This document shows, in pieces, positions 1-8,371 of a stretch of DNA of 64,000 nucleotides. The stretch is taken from the NCBI GenBank assembly GCA_041695085.1, contig JBGFRO010000027.1, forward strand, positions 62,001 to 126,000, given 5' to 3'. Within the stretch, counting starts at the first letter, position 1; each line of letters starts with the position of its first letter. The translations under genes were made by a program, and so were the position numbers. The DNA is from DYFT01 sp041695085. Its GTDB lineage: Bacteria > Bacteroidota > Ignavibacteria > UBA10030. The notes beneath the pieces are model-generated. The model had not been told where the DNA came from. It saw nothing but the letters and a program-made list of their open reading frames with translations, and ran no database searches.

Positions 1-219
1 TGCAAATCGGGCCGTGTCATTTCCCGGTGCCCTGAAGACTGAATATTCACGCACGGTGTCACGAGCATTCTTCGCCCATGAGAGATGCACCCGTCCGCCC
101 ATCTCCACCACCGCCTTGAGCTGAATGTCAGCCGTGGAGGTTTGCGCGCTGGTCTGAAGGGGCAGAACGAGAGCGACAACCAGTGTCAATGCAAATGCGG
201 TAACGATTGATCGCCACAT
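1..219 (-). CDS. Secreted protein, N-terminal part (runs off window)
   Basis: The first 73 residues are visible and the rest lies beyond base 1. The N-terminus is a signal peptide (hydrophobic run up to about residue 25, TSAQ cleavage site). It is followed by a stretch with the look of a fibronectin-III/Ig-like strand pair (VHLSWAKNARD...YSVFRAPG). The start is fixed by AGGAGG five bases upstream of ATG at 219; another ATG at 224 is in a different frame. The function cannot be called from this fragment. An exported structural or adhesive protein is the natural guess. Confidence 0.75.
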   Translation of the reverse strand, partial: MWRSIVTAFALTLVVALVLPLQTSAQTSTADIQLKAVVEMGGRVHLSWAKNARDTVREYSVFRAPGNDTARFA

Positions 220-398
220 AACATCCTCCTCTTGATAAGTATGATAAGATAGATTTCTGCCTATCGACTGTTTACTCCGAAGCAAAGAACGTACCGGCCG
301 GAAAGTCGTTCCTTCCTGTCATTTTCGCGATGTGGGTGTCGGACGGATATGCAAATTGTGCGCACTCCCCGGCAAAATGTGCACGACGCCGCGAGCTT

Positions 399-1190
399 TT
401 AAAGGGGGAGTTTGAAGGCAAGCTGAGGGCTGCCCTCGTGCCCGAGGGAAAACGCTACCGTCGATGGTGGGAGGTCAAGAAATGCATCAAATTGCGAGTA
501 GAGAAAAACGAGGAGAAACGTCGCTCCCGCATAATACTCCGCCTTGTAATATGCGTTGTACCGATCGTACCTCTCCGCCGCCTCGATCGGTGTTGCGGCA
601 GCGAGATACTCGTCCCGCGCATGGCGACGCTTGACGTCGAGATACAATGTAGAGAGAAGCGAAAGGGAGCCGGCAGTCAAGAGAACATATCCTTTCGTTT
701 GCCTGCCCTGATAGAGCTGTTCCCAACCCGGAAACAAAAGCGTGCGGAAGGAGACGCTCCGTTGCGGTGGATCGCTGAAACGCGTAAGAAGTTGGGAAGG
801 TATGTTTCTCCGAGGCTTGAACTTGCGCTTCGCCTCTTCGAAAACAGCGAGAATTTTTGGAGAGGTGAGGATCGGGTCGAGGGAGAATGTCGAGTCGATT
901 GCCAGGGCGGCAAGGAAATGTTCCGCGGCCGATGCGTTTTTGTTCTGGGCCACCAGCGCAAACGCGATATATTGTTCGGCCAACAACCGCTGGCGATCAG
1001 TAATCGCACGGTGTTCCAACAGCCGACGTGCCTCCAATTCGGCGGAGAGATAGAACCCCTGTTCATACATCGCCTGAATCGCCTTCAACGTCGAATCCAC
1101 CTGTGCGTTCCCTTGCGCGGAAGCAAGCGTGAAACAGACGGGGATCAACAAGAACGGATACCAGTGGGCTCTTCTCATTGTCCTCAGCAT
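399..1190 (-). CDS. DUF5683-like membrane protein with TPR-like N-terminal half
   Basis: 263 residues. A signal peptide (about 1-25, ASA-QG cleavage) is followed by a helical TPR-like region (about 30-120) and then the motif FPGWEQLYQG (153-162), which is typical of DUF5683 proteins of the Bacteroidota/Chlorobi lineage. Hydrophobic segments lie near 168-184 and 218-236. It is the last gene of a four-gene minus-strand operon, and its ATG directly abuts the stop codon of the PEGA kinase. M5 is an alternative start. The biochemical role is unknown; the context suggests an envelope partner of the kinase/sigma-54 activator pair. The family call rests on the recognised motif and topology, not on a search. 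Confidence 0.72.
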   Translation of the reverse strand: MLRTMRRAHWYPFLLIPVCFTLASAQGNAQVDSTLKAIQAMYEQGFYLSAELEARRLLEHRAITDRQRLLAEQYIAFALVAQNKNASAAEHFLAALAIDSTFSLDPILTSPKILAVFEEAKRKFKPRRNIPSQLLTRFSDPPQRSVSFRTLLFPGWEQLYQGRQTKGYVLLTAGSLSLLSTLYLDVKRRHARDEYLAAATPIEAAERYDRYNAYYKAEYYAGATFLLVFLYSQFDAFLDLPPSTVAFSLGHEGSPQLAFKLPL

Positions 1191-2732
1191 TCAATTCTTT
1201 CGAGCTGAAAAGGAGTAGTGAATGCGCAGCGTTTCCCGCGGCGCAATTGTTGCTGTCGTCACATGTTCATCGAACGCCGGATTGCGAAAACTGAGGCGGC
1301 GCGTACCGGCAGTCACAAGGAGGGGCTGGCTGAGCGGCGTTGTATCGCGATACTGATCGTCCACATAGACTTCTGCCCACGGTGTAATAGAGACGAAAAG
1401 ATAGCCGACATTTTCCATGAAATTAGCGTCAACGTTTGCCTGCTCGTTCGCACGCACCACAACCGTCTTTACAAGGGGTGGAAAGGAGGGATTGCTGAAT
1501 GTCACCCTGTGTATCCCCGCCTTCACTCGAATCGTCCCCGCAATTGGGGTGGTGCCGATGTACTCATCGTCGAGATACACTTTTGCCCACGGCGTACACG
1601 AAACAAAGAGGTAGCCGGAATCCGGCGCAACCGTCTCACTCAGAGCTGCTGTCGGTTCAGCTTCCCTCTCAATACGAGGTTCCGATTCATGAATTGCTGA
1701 GGAGGGTTTTTCGAGAATCTTACGATCTGGAGTCAAAATATCACCACTCAGTGAGTCGGCGCGTGGAATTATGTCGCGCTCCTCGACAGGCTCCAATCTC
1801 ACTTCCGTCATTTTTTTTGGGCCCGACCACTCAACAACGAAAACAGCTGCGAGACCCAGCAAGACAACCGCTGCAGCCGGACCGATCCACCGCCGTCTTC
1901 TCACAGTGGCGACAAATCTGACCGAGGGATCGTCGACGAACTTGACAAGTTCCTCCAATGCTTCTCGTGCCGAGGAAAACCGACCGCCGGCAGAAGGATG
2001 CATGAGCCGTTTGAGAAACGCCAGAAACTCAGGTGAAATCTCGTCTGCAAGTTCGTCGAGACGTTCAAGACGGAAGTTGAGGATTTTCGAAATGCACTCA
2101 GCGTAGGAGGCTCCATCGAACAATCTCCGACCCGTGACACTCTCCACGAGCGTGGTGCCGAGAGAGAAAAAGTCGGTGGCCGGACCGAGTGGAGCGCTTG
2201 ACGCTTGCTCAGGCGACATGTAAGCCGGTGTGCCCATCATCGATCCCTCGACCGTCAACGAAGGTGCGGCCGCAATGCTTGCCAACCCAAAGTCCGTCAA
2301 CTTCACTCCCCCTTCTTTCGGAAGAAGGATATTGCCGGGTTTGATGTCGCGATGGATCACCCCCGCTGCGTGCGCCACAACGAGCGCTCGGAGAACACCA
2401 GCGGCGATCATCACTGCAAACTTCTCATCGCGCGGGCCTTCCCGAGAGAGAAGTTGTTCAAGCGATTCCCCTTCGACGTACTCGATCACAATGGCGGGGA
2501 CACCGTCAAACTCCGTGAGAGCATACACCTGCACGATAAATTCGGATTTCAGCATCGCGCACGCCTTCGCTTCCCGCTCAAACCTCCTTACCAGCTCAAT
2601 GTTGGTGGCAAGATGCTTACGGATTGTCTTGAGAAGAACGATTCGACCGAGTGCCGGTTGGCGGGCTTTGTAGACCTGCGTCGTCAGACTCTCGCTCAAG
2701 AGCTCGATGATCTCGAATTCACTCCGCTTCAC
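1191..2732 (-). CDS. Membrane Ser/Thr protein kinase with two PEGA domains
   Basis: 513 residues, GTG start with AAGGAG upstream. The Hanks-type kinase domain (about 5-270) has the ATP-anchoring lysine (LLK, K35), HRD (127-129), DFG (147-149) and an activation-segment GTPAYMSPEQ. One transmembrane helix lies near residue 290. The extracytoplasmic part carries two PEGA domains (about 372-440 and 443-510; GYLFVS.TPWA.VY.DD repeated), which in other proteins are found at the cell surface. The glycine-rich loop is atypical: the β1-β2 region reads LLSESLTTQVYKA with no GxGxxG. The gene overlaps the upstream sigma-54 activator by 14 bases and abuts the DUF5683-like gene, so the three are probably co-translated. 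Kinase identity is secure; activity is not, given the missing loop. Confidence 0.92.
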   Translation of the reverse strand: MKRSEFEIIELLSESLTTQVYKARQPALGRIVLLKTIRKHLATNIELVRRFEREAKACAMLKSEFIVQVYALTEFDGVPAIVIEYVEGESLEQLLSREGPRDEKFAVMIAAGVLRALVVAHAAGVIHRDIKPGNILLPKEGGVKLTDFGLASIAAAPSLTVEGSMMGTPAYMSPEQASSAPLGPATDFFSLGTTLVESVTGRRLFDGASYAECISKILNFRLERLDELADEISPEFLAFLKRLMHPSAGGRFSSAREALEELVKFVDDPSVRFVATVRRRRWIGPAAAVVLLGLAAVFVVEWSGPKKMTEVRLEPVEERDIIPRADSLSGDILTPDRKILEKPSSAIHESEPRIEREAEPTAALSETVAPDSGYLFVSCTPWAKVYLDDEYIGTTPIAGTIRVKAGIHRVTFSNPSFPPLVKTVVVRANEQANVDANFMENVGYLFVSITPWAEVYVDDQYRDTTPLSQPLLVTAGTRRLSFRNPAFDEHVTTATIAPRETLRIHYSFSARKN

Positions 2733-4203
2733 TGTTCCACTCCTTCAACCGGTATTGCAACCATCGTAACGAAACGCCGAGCTTCTCCGCCGTGCGCGTC
2801 CTGTTGCCGTCCATTTCGCGCAACGTTTTCTCCACGAGCTGCCGCTCAAACTCCTCCAACGTGAGACCGCTCTCGAGCAAATCCTGCTCGCGGACGTGCT
2901 GAAGCTGGAGATCCTCTTCTTCTATTTCCGTCCCGCGGCACAGCACCACCGCCCGTTCGATGACGTTCTGCAACTCGCGCACGTTGCCGTGCCAGGGATG
3001 GTGAAGTAACCGCTGCATCGCTTTGGGCTGAAGACTCTTGACGGGACGTTTGAAGTTCTCCGCCGCCCGTTTCACAAAGTGGTTGGCGAGGAGCGGAATG
3101 TCGGTCTTCCGTTCCCGTAACGGCGGGAGGCGAATCTCAACAACGTTCAGGCGGAAGTAGAGATCTTCACGGAAGGTCCCTTTCTTGACTTCCTCGCGGA
3201 GGTCGACATTTGAGGCGGCAATGACTCGCACATCGACCTTGCGATCCTCCAGCTCACCAACGCGTCGAATTTCCCGTTCCTGCAAGACGCGAAGGAGCTT
3301 CATCTGGAGATGCAGGGCGAGCAATGCTATTTCATCCAGAAAGAGCGTGCCGCCGTTGGCATATTCGATCAATCCCATCTTATCCGTCACGGCATTCGTA
3401 AAGGCCCCCTTCTTGTGGCCGAACAGCTCACTTTCAAGAAGGGTTTCTGGGATCGCGGAGCAATTCACGGCCACGAAGGGTCCAGACGCGCGCGGACTAT
3501 TCTTGTGGATCGCGCGTGCGATTAACTCCTTCCCCGTGCCGCTTTCGCCGATGATGAGTACGGACACATCAACCCCCGTCACGCGCTGGACCAGATCGAG
3601 CACCTCCCTCCATTGCTTGCTCTCTCCCACGATCCCATCGAAGAGGTAAGATGTTTCCATCTGCGAGCGGAGTCGTTGATTTTCCCTTTTGAGCCGTTGA
3701 ACCTCGCGAGCGTTTTCGATGGCGATGGCGGAGAGATTGCCGAAGACGGTGAGGAATCGCAACGTCTCTTCGTTGAATTTCCCTCTCGATTGTGTGCTAT
3801 CGAGATACACCGCACCGATGACCCGTTGATGCGATCTCAATGGAATGCAAATGATCGACAGAATGCGCTGAGCGAGAATGCTTCGGGAAGATTCGAAACG
3901 CTCATCTGAGAGCGCATCGAACGTCAGCACCGGCTCGCCGGTCGACAGAACTTTCTGGACAACAGAGGAAGATGCGGCAAAGGACTCTGAGGTTGACTCC
4001 CCGCCAAAATTCCTCGCAGCCCCGACGGCAAATCCCTTCGGAGCAGTATCATCCACCAGCAAAAGAAATCCCCGCTCTGCATCAAGGTGGTTGATGGCAA
4101 TCTCCAACACGCGATGCAATAGGCGATCGGGTTCGAGGATCGAACTGATCGACTGCGTGACTTCGTAGAGCGCTTCGAACTTATCCTTGTTGGTGGAGTT
4201 CAT
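2719..4203 (-). CDS. GAF-domain sigma-54-dependent transcriptional activator
   Basis: 494 residues. An N-terminal GAF sensor (about 15-165) is followed by a linker coiled coil, an AAA+ domain with Walker A GESGTGKE (219-226) and Walker B GGTLFLDE (284-291), and a C-terminal Fis-type helix-turn-helix (RTRTAEKLGVSLRWLQYRL). It belongs to the bacterial enhancer-binding protein family that remodels sigma-54 RNA polymerase. There is no response-regulator receiver domain; input must come through GAF or from the kinase translationally coupled downstream (inference). The sigma-54 contact loop reads GAFTNA instead of the usual GAFTGA (266-271). The ATG overlaps the stop of the upstream lipoprotein gene (ATGA). 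Confidence 0.95.
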   Translation of the reverse strand: MNSTNKDKFEALYEVTQSISSILEPDRLLHRVLEIAINHLDAERGFLLLVDDTAPKGFAVGAARNFGGESTSESFAASSSVVQKVLSTGEPVLTFDALSDERFESSRSILAQRILSIICIPLRSHQRVIGAVYLDSTQSRGKFNEETLRFLTVFGNLSAIAIENAREVQRLKRENQRLRSQMETSYLFDGIVGESKQWREVLDLVQRVTGVDVSVLIIGESGTGKELIARAIHKNSPRASGPFVAVNCSAIPETLLESELFGHKKGAFTNAVTDKMGLIEYANGGTLFLDEIALLALHLQMKLLRVLQEREIRRVGELEDRKVDVRVIAASNVDLREEVKKGTFREDLYFRLNVVEIRLPPLRERKTDIPLLANHFVKRAAENFKRPVKSLQPKAMQRLLHHPWHGNVRELQNVIERAVVLCRGTEIEEEDLQLQHVREQDLLESGLTLEEFERQLVEKTLREMDGNRTRTAEKLGVSLRWLQYRLKEWNSEAE

Positions 4204-5201
4204 TGATTGCTCTGATGAATGACCATGAAGGAAGCTTCCTTCGACCGTGAGAGATTGCCGTACTCATCAATCACAAAGATCGTCCAGAAGTAGAGCGCAG
4301 GCGGGAGGGTGTCGGGATACTGAAAGCGCGTCAAGGTTGATAAAAGGCCCTCGCGGTTCCAGATCAACGTCGGCACCCCTTCATCCTGTCGATACAATTC
4401 TAGTTTGTAGCTGTAGGGGAACGTGATATCCGGTCGCGCCCATTGAAACTCCGGCGACGCCGAAGCGGTATCGAGCGCAGTCGGATAGGTAGGAACGACC
4501 GTCTGTTGGACGATGCGAAGAACGTAAAATGGAGCGCTGAGGGAAGATCCCTTCGGTTTGTCACGCGCAAGGACTTGAATCTGTTTCCCAACGAGCCACT
4601 CAATGTTTCGGCCGGGCAGGGAAGACCCGCTGATGGTAACCTGGTAGCGTGGAGGGTCCGTGAAGAACGACATCGCCAGACGAAGCGTGTCGACAGTCAC
4701 GATTACTTCCGAGATATCTGCTGCACCGTCGGGATCAGTCACATTCGCGGTGACCACCGCAGAGTAAACGGGACCGGGCCACCATTGATCGACTTTCCGT
4801 GTGACGATTTTCGCTTGGGAGATGAGCGGTAGAGCGTTCAGCCGCGACTGAACTGTTGCGTTCCCCCCCGCAACGAGCGTGGTTCGAACCGTATCCGTTG
4901 CGTAGCCGGCTTTCGAGACAACGAGGGTCAGGTCTCCCGCTTCAACGTTTTCAAAGAGGAAGGAGCCGGTTGAGTTTGTCGTGAGCGTTATGCCTTTTGA
5001 AGGGAGCGTCACTGAAGCCCCGGGGATGCCGAGGAACGGTTCGTAATAGGTCAGCACTTTACCGCTCACCGTTCCGCTGTTGCGAAAGTTGGGAGAATGA
5101 GGGTCAAGCGGATTCTCGCGCGGTGCATCCGGCACGCAACCTGCGAGGATCAGGGGCGTCATGAGCAAACTGCGTATGGTCATGCGAAGTGGGTGTGACA
5201 T
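4200..5201 (-). CDS. Lipoprotein with carboxypeptidase-regulatory-like domain
   Basis: About 333 residues from the ATG at 5201; a second ATG at 5183 gives a shorter signal peptide and may be the real start. The lipobox is LILAGC and the mature end starts CVPDAPRENPLDP, a style common in Ignavibacteria lipoproteins. A carboxypeptidase-regulatory-like β-sandwich follows (GKVLTYYEPFLGIPGASVTL...GSFLFENVEAGDLTL), then further Ig-like β-rich sequence. First gene of the operon with the sigma-54 activator and PEGA kinase, sharing an ATGA overlap with the former. Predicted envelope-anchored; the ligand is unknown. Confidence 0.82.
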   Translation of the reverse strand: MSHPLRMTIRSLLMTPLILAGCVPDAPRENPLDPHSPNFRNSGTVSGKVLTYYEPFLGIPGASVTLPSKGITLTTNSTGSFLFENVEAGDLTLVVSKAGYATDTVRTTLVAGGNATVQSRLNALPLISQAKIVTRKVDQWWPGPVYSAVVTANVTDPDGAADISEVIVTVDTLRLAMSFFTDPPRYQVTISGSSLPGRNIEWLVGKQIQVLARDKPKGSSLSAPFYVLRIVQQTVVPTYPTALDTASASPEFQWARPDITFPYSYKLELYRQDEGVPTLIWNREGLLSTLTRFQYPDTLPPALYFWTIFVIDEYGNLSRSKEASFMVIHQSNQ

Positions 5202-5221
5202 GGATAATACGATACCACGTG

Positions 5222-5250
5222 ATTTTATGACCAAATGTGAGGAAAATCAA
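5222..5250 (-). promoter_or_regulatory. Predicted promoter of the lipoprotein/activator/kinase operon
   Basis: Read on the minus strand: TTGATT (5250-5245), 17-base spacer, TAAAAT (5227-5222), placing the transcription start about 15 bases before the ATG at 5201. This one fits the classical -35/-10 pattern. Prediction only. Confidence 0.5.
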
Positions 5251-5574
5251 GCAAACATCCACTCAGCGGGCCGTGTGTCAAAATGAGCGGAGAAGGTGGT
5301 GTTGATTTTGAAAATAGTATTAGGAAAGAGAATTGAAGAGTCGTATCTTGTCACCGCTGCAAAAAGCAGCCCCGCTGACGGAAGGAATCATTTCGGAAGC
5401 GGATTTTTGAGACCCGTTCTCCGATGATGAACGTGTAGAAGCTGTCGGCAACGCCCCAGCGGGGAGACACCACACATCTCCCTTCTTTCGTTCCCACGCT
5501 TTTCTCCCACACTACCGGTTCGACCGGTTCATTCGCAGTTCCGTGTCTCTTCACTTGTTGTTCAAAGGATCATT
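5251..5574. other. Intergenic region; leader of the DEAD-box gene
   Basis: No gene seen. It holds a small hairpin GCTGC-AAAAA-GCAGC (5356-5370) just after a TATCTTG box (5344-5350), with a rather long (about 200-base) stretch up to the helicase ATG. Long structured leaders are common on cold-induced RNA helicase genes, but nothing here proves that regulation. Confidence 0.35.
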
Positions 5575-7116
5575 ATGTCGTTTTCACAACTCGGTCTCAT
5601 CGACCGTCTCGTGGATGGCGTCCGCGCTGCGGGATACGCCGATCCCACGTCCATTCAATCACAAGCTATTCCGCATGCGCTGGATGGTAGAGACCTTGTA
5701 GGGCTCGCTCACACCGGCACAGGCAAGACGGCCGCGTTTGCCCTGCCGATGCTCCAGCGGCTCTTGCAGCGACGCAACGGGCATCGTGCCGTGCGCGGAC
5801 TCATTCTAACACCTACGCGAGAACTCGCAAAGCAGGTCGAAGATTCCATCACCTCCGTCGGGCGATATATAGACCTGCACACGCTTTCCGTCTACGGCGG
5901 CGTAAGTATGGAGAACCAGATCAAGCGACTTCAGCGTGGGATCGACATCGTCGTTGCCACACCCGGCCGATTGCTCGACCACCTCAGCCGCCGTACAGTT
6001 TCCCTCTCGCACGTCGAGATGCTCGTGCTCGATGAGGCGGACAGAATGTTCGACATGGGCTTTATCAACGATGTGAGGAAGATCGTAACGCACATCCCGC
6101 GGGAGAGGCAAACGCTCTTGTTTTCTGCGACGATGCCTGAGCCGATTCGGAATCTCACGGTCACCATTCAGAAGAATCCCGTCACGGTGCAGGTGGGAAC
6201 ACCAAGCAATCCCGCAGAAACCATTACGCAGTACTTTTACTCCGTTCCGCAGGAGCAGAAGCTCGACCTACTCGCACACATCGTCGAGAAGGAGCAGATG
6301 GAATGTCTCCTCGTGTTTGCGCGGACGAAGCGAGGAGCGGACCGGATCAGCAAGAACTTGGAGCGACGCGGTCTTTCGACCGTCGCCTTGCACTCCGACC
6401 GCACACAGGCGCAGCGCCAACGCGCGTTAGCTGGATTCAAAGAGGGGCGGTTTCGTGTGATGGTCGCGACAGACATCGCTGCAAGAGGAATTGACGTTGA
6501 GGGGATCTCTCACGTGGTGAATTTTGATACGCCCGCGTTTGCGGAGGACTACATCCACCGCGTCGGCCGCACGGGCCGTGCAGAGGCAACAGGAGATGCC
6601 ATCACGTTTGTCTCCGGTGCAGAACGGGGATACCTGCGCAGCATCGAGAAACTCATCGGTAAACGACTTGAATTGAAGGTGTACAAAGGATTTGATCCGA
6701 CGAAATCGGCAGTCGAACAACACCACAACGGCGTGCGCAAACCGCGCCACGAACAAACGCAGCGTCACAGTGAACGACGAGAACACCCCCACCGTACGAA
6801 ACACGAGAACGGAAACCGACGCCAAGAGGGACAGAAGCAGATCGACAACCGTTCACGCCATGAAATCGAGAGTGAGCGACGACAACGGTCAGGACCTCGA
6901 GACCAGCGACATGGGCGTGGCGGTCGTGATACGAGGCAATTCGGGAATGGACGGACGAGCGGTGGTTCCTCACAGGTACAGATGCCGCAACCTCCGGCTC
7001 ATTCCGAACGCCGAACATCGAAGAGCGATTGGATGGAGCTGATCAGCGCAGGGGAGGAGATGGGAAGATCGGTGAGCAAGAAATTCAAGCGTTTCTTTGG
7101 GACCGACAGCGAATAA
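5575..7116 (+). CDS. DEAD-box ATP-dependent RNA helicase (RhlE-like)
   Basis: 513 residues. All core motifs are present: Q motif (PTSIQSQAI), motif I AHTGTGKT (45-52), PTRELAKQ, DEAD (153-156), SAT (184-186), ARGIDV and HRVGRTGR. The two RecA-like domains end near residue 380. A low-complexity tail of about 130 residues follows, very rich in R, H, Q and N, as in RhlE/CsdA-type helicases, where such tails bind RNA. It ends with a short aromatic/basic segment (KKFKRFFG). Cytoplasmic role in RNA unwinding, ribosome assembly or decay by family. It stands alone and ends at a strong terminator. Confidence 0.95.
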   Translation: MSFSQLGLIDRLVDGVRAAGYADPTSIQSQAIPHALDGRDLVGLAHTGTGKTAAFALPMLQRLLQRRNGHRAVRGLILTPTRELAKQVEDSITSVGRYIDLHTLSVYGGVSMENQIKRLQRGIDIVVATPGRLLDHLSRRTVSLSHVEMLVLDEADRMFDMGFINDVRKIVTHIPRERQTLLFSATMPEPIRNLTVTIQKNPVTVQVGTPSNPAETITQYFYSVPQEQKLDLLAHIVEKEQMECLLVFARTKRGADRISKNLERRGLSTVALHSDRTQAQRQRALAGFKEGRFRVMVATDIAARGIDVEGISHVVNFDTPAFAEDYIHRVGRTGRAEATGDAITFVSGAERGYLRSIEKLIGKRLELKVYKGFDPTKSAVEQHHNGVRKPRHEQTQRHSERREHPHRTKHENGNRRQEGQKQIDNRSRHEIESERRQRSGPRDQRHGRGGRDTRQFGNGRTSGGSSQVQMPQPPAHSERRTSKSDWMELISAGEEMGRSVSKKFKRFFGTDSE

Positions 7117-7136
7117 GGTGGTTCTTTTCGCTAACA

Positions 7137-7172
7137 GGAAGGCGGCGATGCATATCGTCGCCTTCTTTGTTT
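7137..7172 (+). terminator. Intrinsic terminator after the DEAD-box gene
   Basis: An 11-bp stem AAGGCGGCGAT/ATCGTCGCCTT (one G·T pair) with loop GCAT is followed by CTTTGTTT. It lies 20 bases past the helicase stop, between two convergent genes. Confidence 0.85.
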
Positions 7173-7202
7173 CGAGCTCAGTTGCACGTACGGTGGAAGG
7201 CG

Positions 7203-8162
7203 TCAGACTTTCCAGAGGAACACACCGTGTTGGCGGAAGTGACGAATCTGTTGCACCGTCATCTCGGCCTTCCGTTCGACCGCCTCGCGCGTGTTGAACG
7301 CGTTGTGGGGCGTAAAGAGAACGTTGTAATGCTTCATCATTCTGTGAAGGCGCATCACGCGGTCGGAATGAGGAAGCTCGTGGAGGCGCAGCTCAACGGC
7401 AATTGAACCCTCGTGCTCGAACACATCGAGTCCCACCCCTCCGAGAATCTGTTCTTCGAGCAGCATTTCGAGATCGAGGAGCGGGGACATCTCGCCGCGG
7501 GCGATATTAACGAAGATGGCACCGCGTTTGGCGTTCAGAAGAAAATCGTACGAGAAGTAGCCGCGGTTTTCCTCTGTCAAATTCATTGCACAGACGATCA
7601 CGTCAGCCCACGGCATGCCTTCCTTCGGCGACACGTACTCCACACTGCGTTTCGTCGGTACAAGATCGATTCCTTTGACGATGAATCCCATGCCCGTTGC
7701 AAGAGTAACGATTTCCCCGCCGATCCTTCCGACACCGACGACGAGCAGATTCTTCCCTGCGCACTCGGATCCCGTGAGCCCATCTCGATTAAACTCGTTG
7801 AATTGTTTCATCTGCTGAGGGAGCTTTCTGAGGAGAGCATGAACCATCAGGAGTGCGTGCTCTGCAACTGCGCGCGTGGAATATTCCTCGAGATAGCCGA
7901 GTGCAACGGGTTGCGAGAGCTTCGGCTTGAGGGCGAGAAGATGGTCGTAGCCCGTAGAACGGCTTAGAATCGCATCAAGCTTTCCGGCCCAAGAAAGCGG
8001 GAGGACCGATTGTGTACGAATGCTGATGATGCGCGCCGGCGGGAGGTCGTGGTCTGTCTCCTGAATCGTCTTGGGCGTCAGAGCATAGGTCCATTCTCTG
8101 CCTAAGTATCGACGCAGTGCGTGTGCCTCTTCTTCAAATGCTTCGTAGAAAAAGATGTCCAT
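7203..8162 (-). CDS. D-isomer-specific 2-hydroxyacid dehydrogenase
   Basis: 319 residues. The Rossmann nucleotide-binding motif GVGRIG lies at 143-148. The family catalytic Arg (NIARGE), Glu (DVFEHE) and His (TPHNAF) are present in order. NAD-dependent reduction of a 2-keto acid to the D-2-hydroxyacid is the expected reaction. The TPHNAF and N-terminal pattern is closest to the D-lactate dehydrogenase branch, but the substrate cannot be read from sequence. ATG start at 8162. The gene ends 30 bases after the convergent helicase terminator. Confidence 0.9.
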   Translation of the reverse strand: MDIFFYEAFEEEAHALRRYLGREWTYALTPKTIQETDHDLPPARIISIRTQSVLPLSWAGKLDAILSRSTGYDHLLALKPKLSQPVALGYLEEYSTRAVAEHALLMVHALLRKLPQQMKQFNEFNRDGLTGSECAGKNLLVVGVGRIGGEIVTLATGMGFIVKGIDLVPTKRSVEYVSPKEGMPWADVIVCAMNLTEENRGYFSYDFLLNAKRGAIFVNIARGEMSPLLDLEMLLEEQILGGVGLDVFEHEGSIAVELRLHELPHSDRVMRLHRMMKHYNVLFTPHNAFNTREAVERKAEMTVQQIRHFRQHGVFLWKV

Positions 8163-8267
8163 GGAGATTTGTGAGTCTCACGCCGCGCGATCACTCTCAG
8201 CTGTACGCCGTCGGATACATCCGACAGCTGGAAAGGGAAACCCAGCACCCGCGTCATGGCGAAACGC

Positions 8268-8302
8268 CTTCATTCGGAATCAGATCACTTTCAGGATGAC
8301 GG
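8268..8302. repeat. Extragenic palindromic repeat, single copy
   Basis: ATTCGGAATCAGATC...TTTCAGGATGACGGA shares its ends with the copies at 9897-9921 and in the 12972-13200 cluster. It is non-coding and lies between two minus-strand genes. Confidence 0.5.
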
Positions 8303-8371
8303 AGAGTTGCACACCCTTATCGCTCTCATACAAGATGTATGGGCGGATTGCGCCGATCCTCCCTCATCCAC

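Noticed and set aside
330..1208. Long open frame on the plus strand opposite the DUF5683-like gene
   Set aside because: No ribosome site, no recognisable domain, and the opposite strand carries a gene with signal peptide, family motif and operon spacing.
8199..8229. Hairpin AGCTGT...TCGGAT-AC-ATCCGA...ACAGCT upstream of the D-2-hydroxyacid dehydrogenase
   Set aside because: Two-base loop, no T-tract on either strand and no matching operator known to me; left unannotated.
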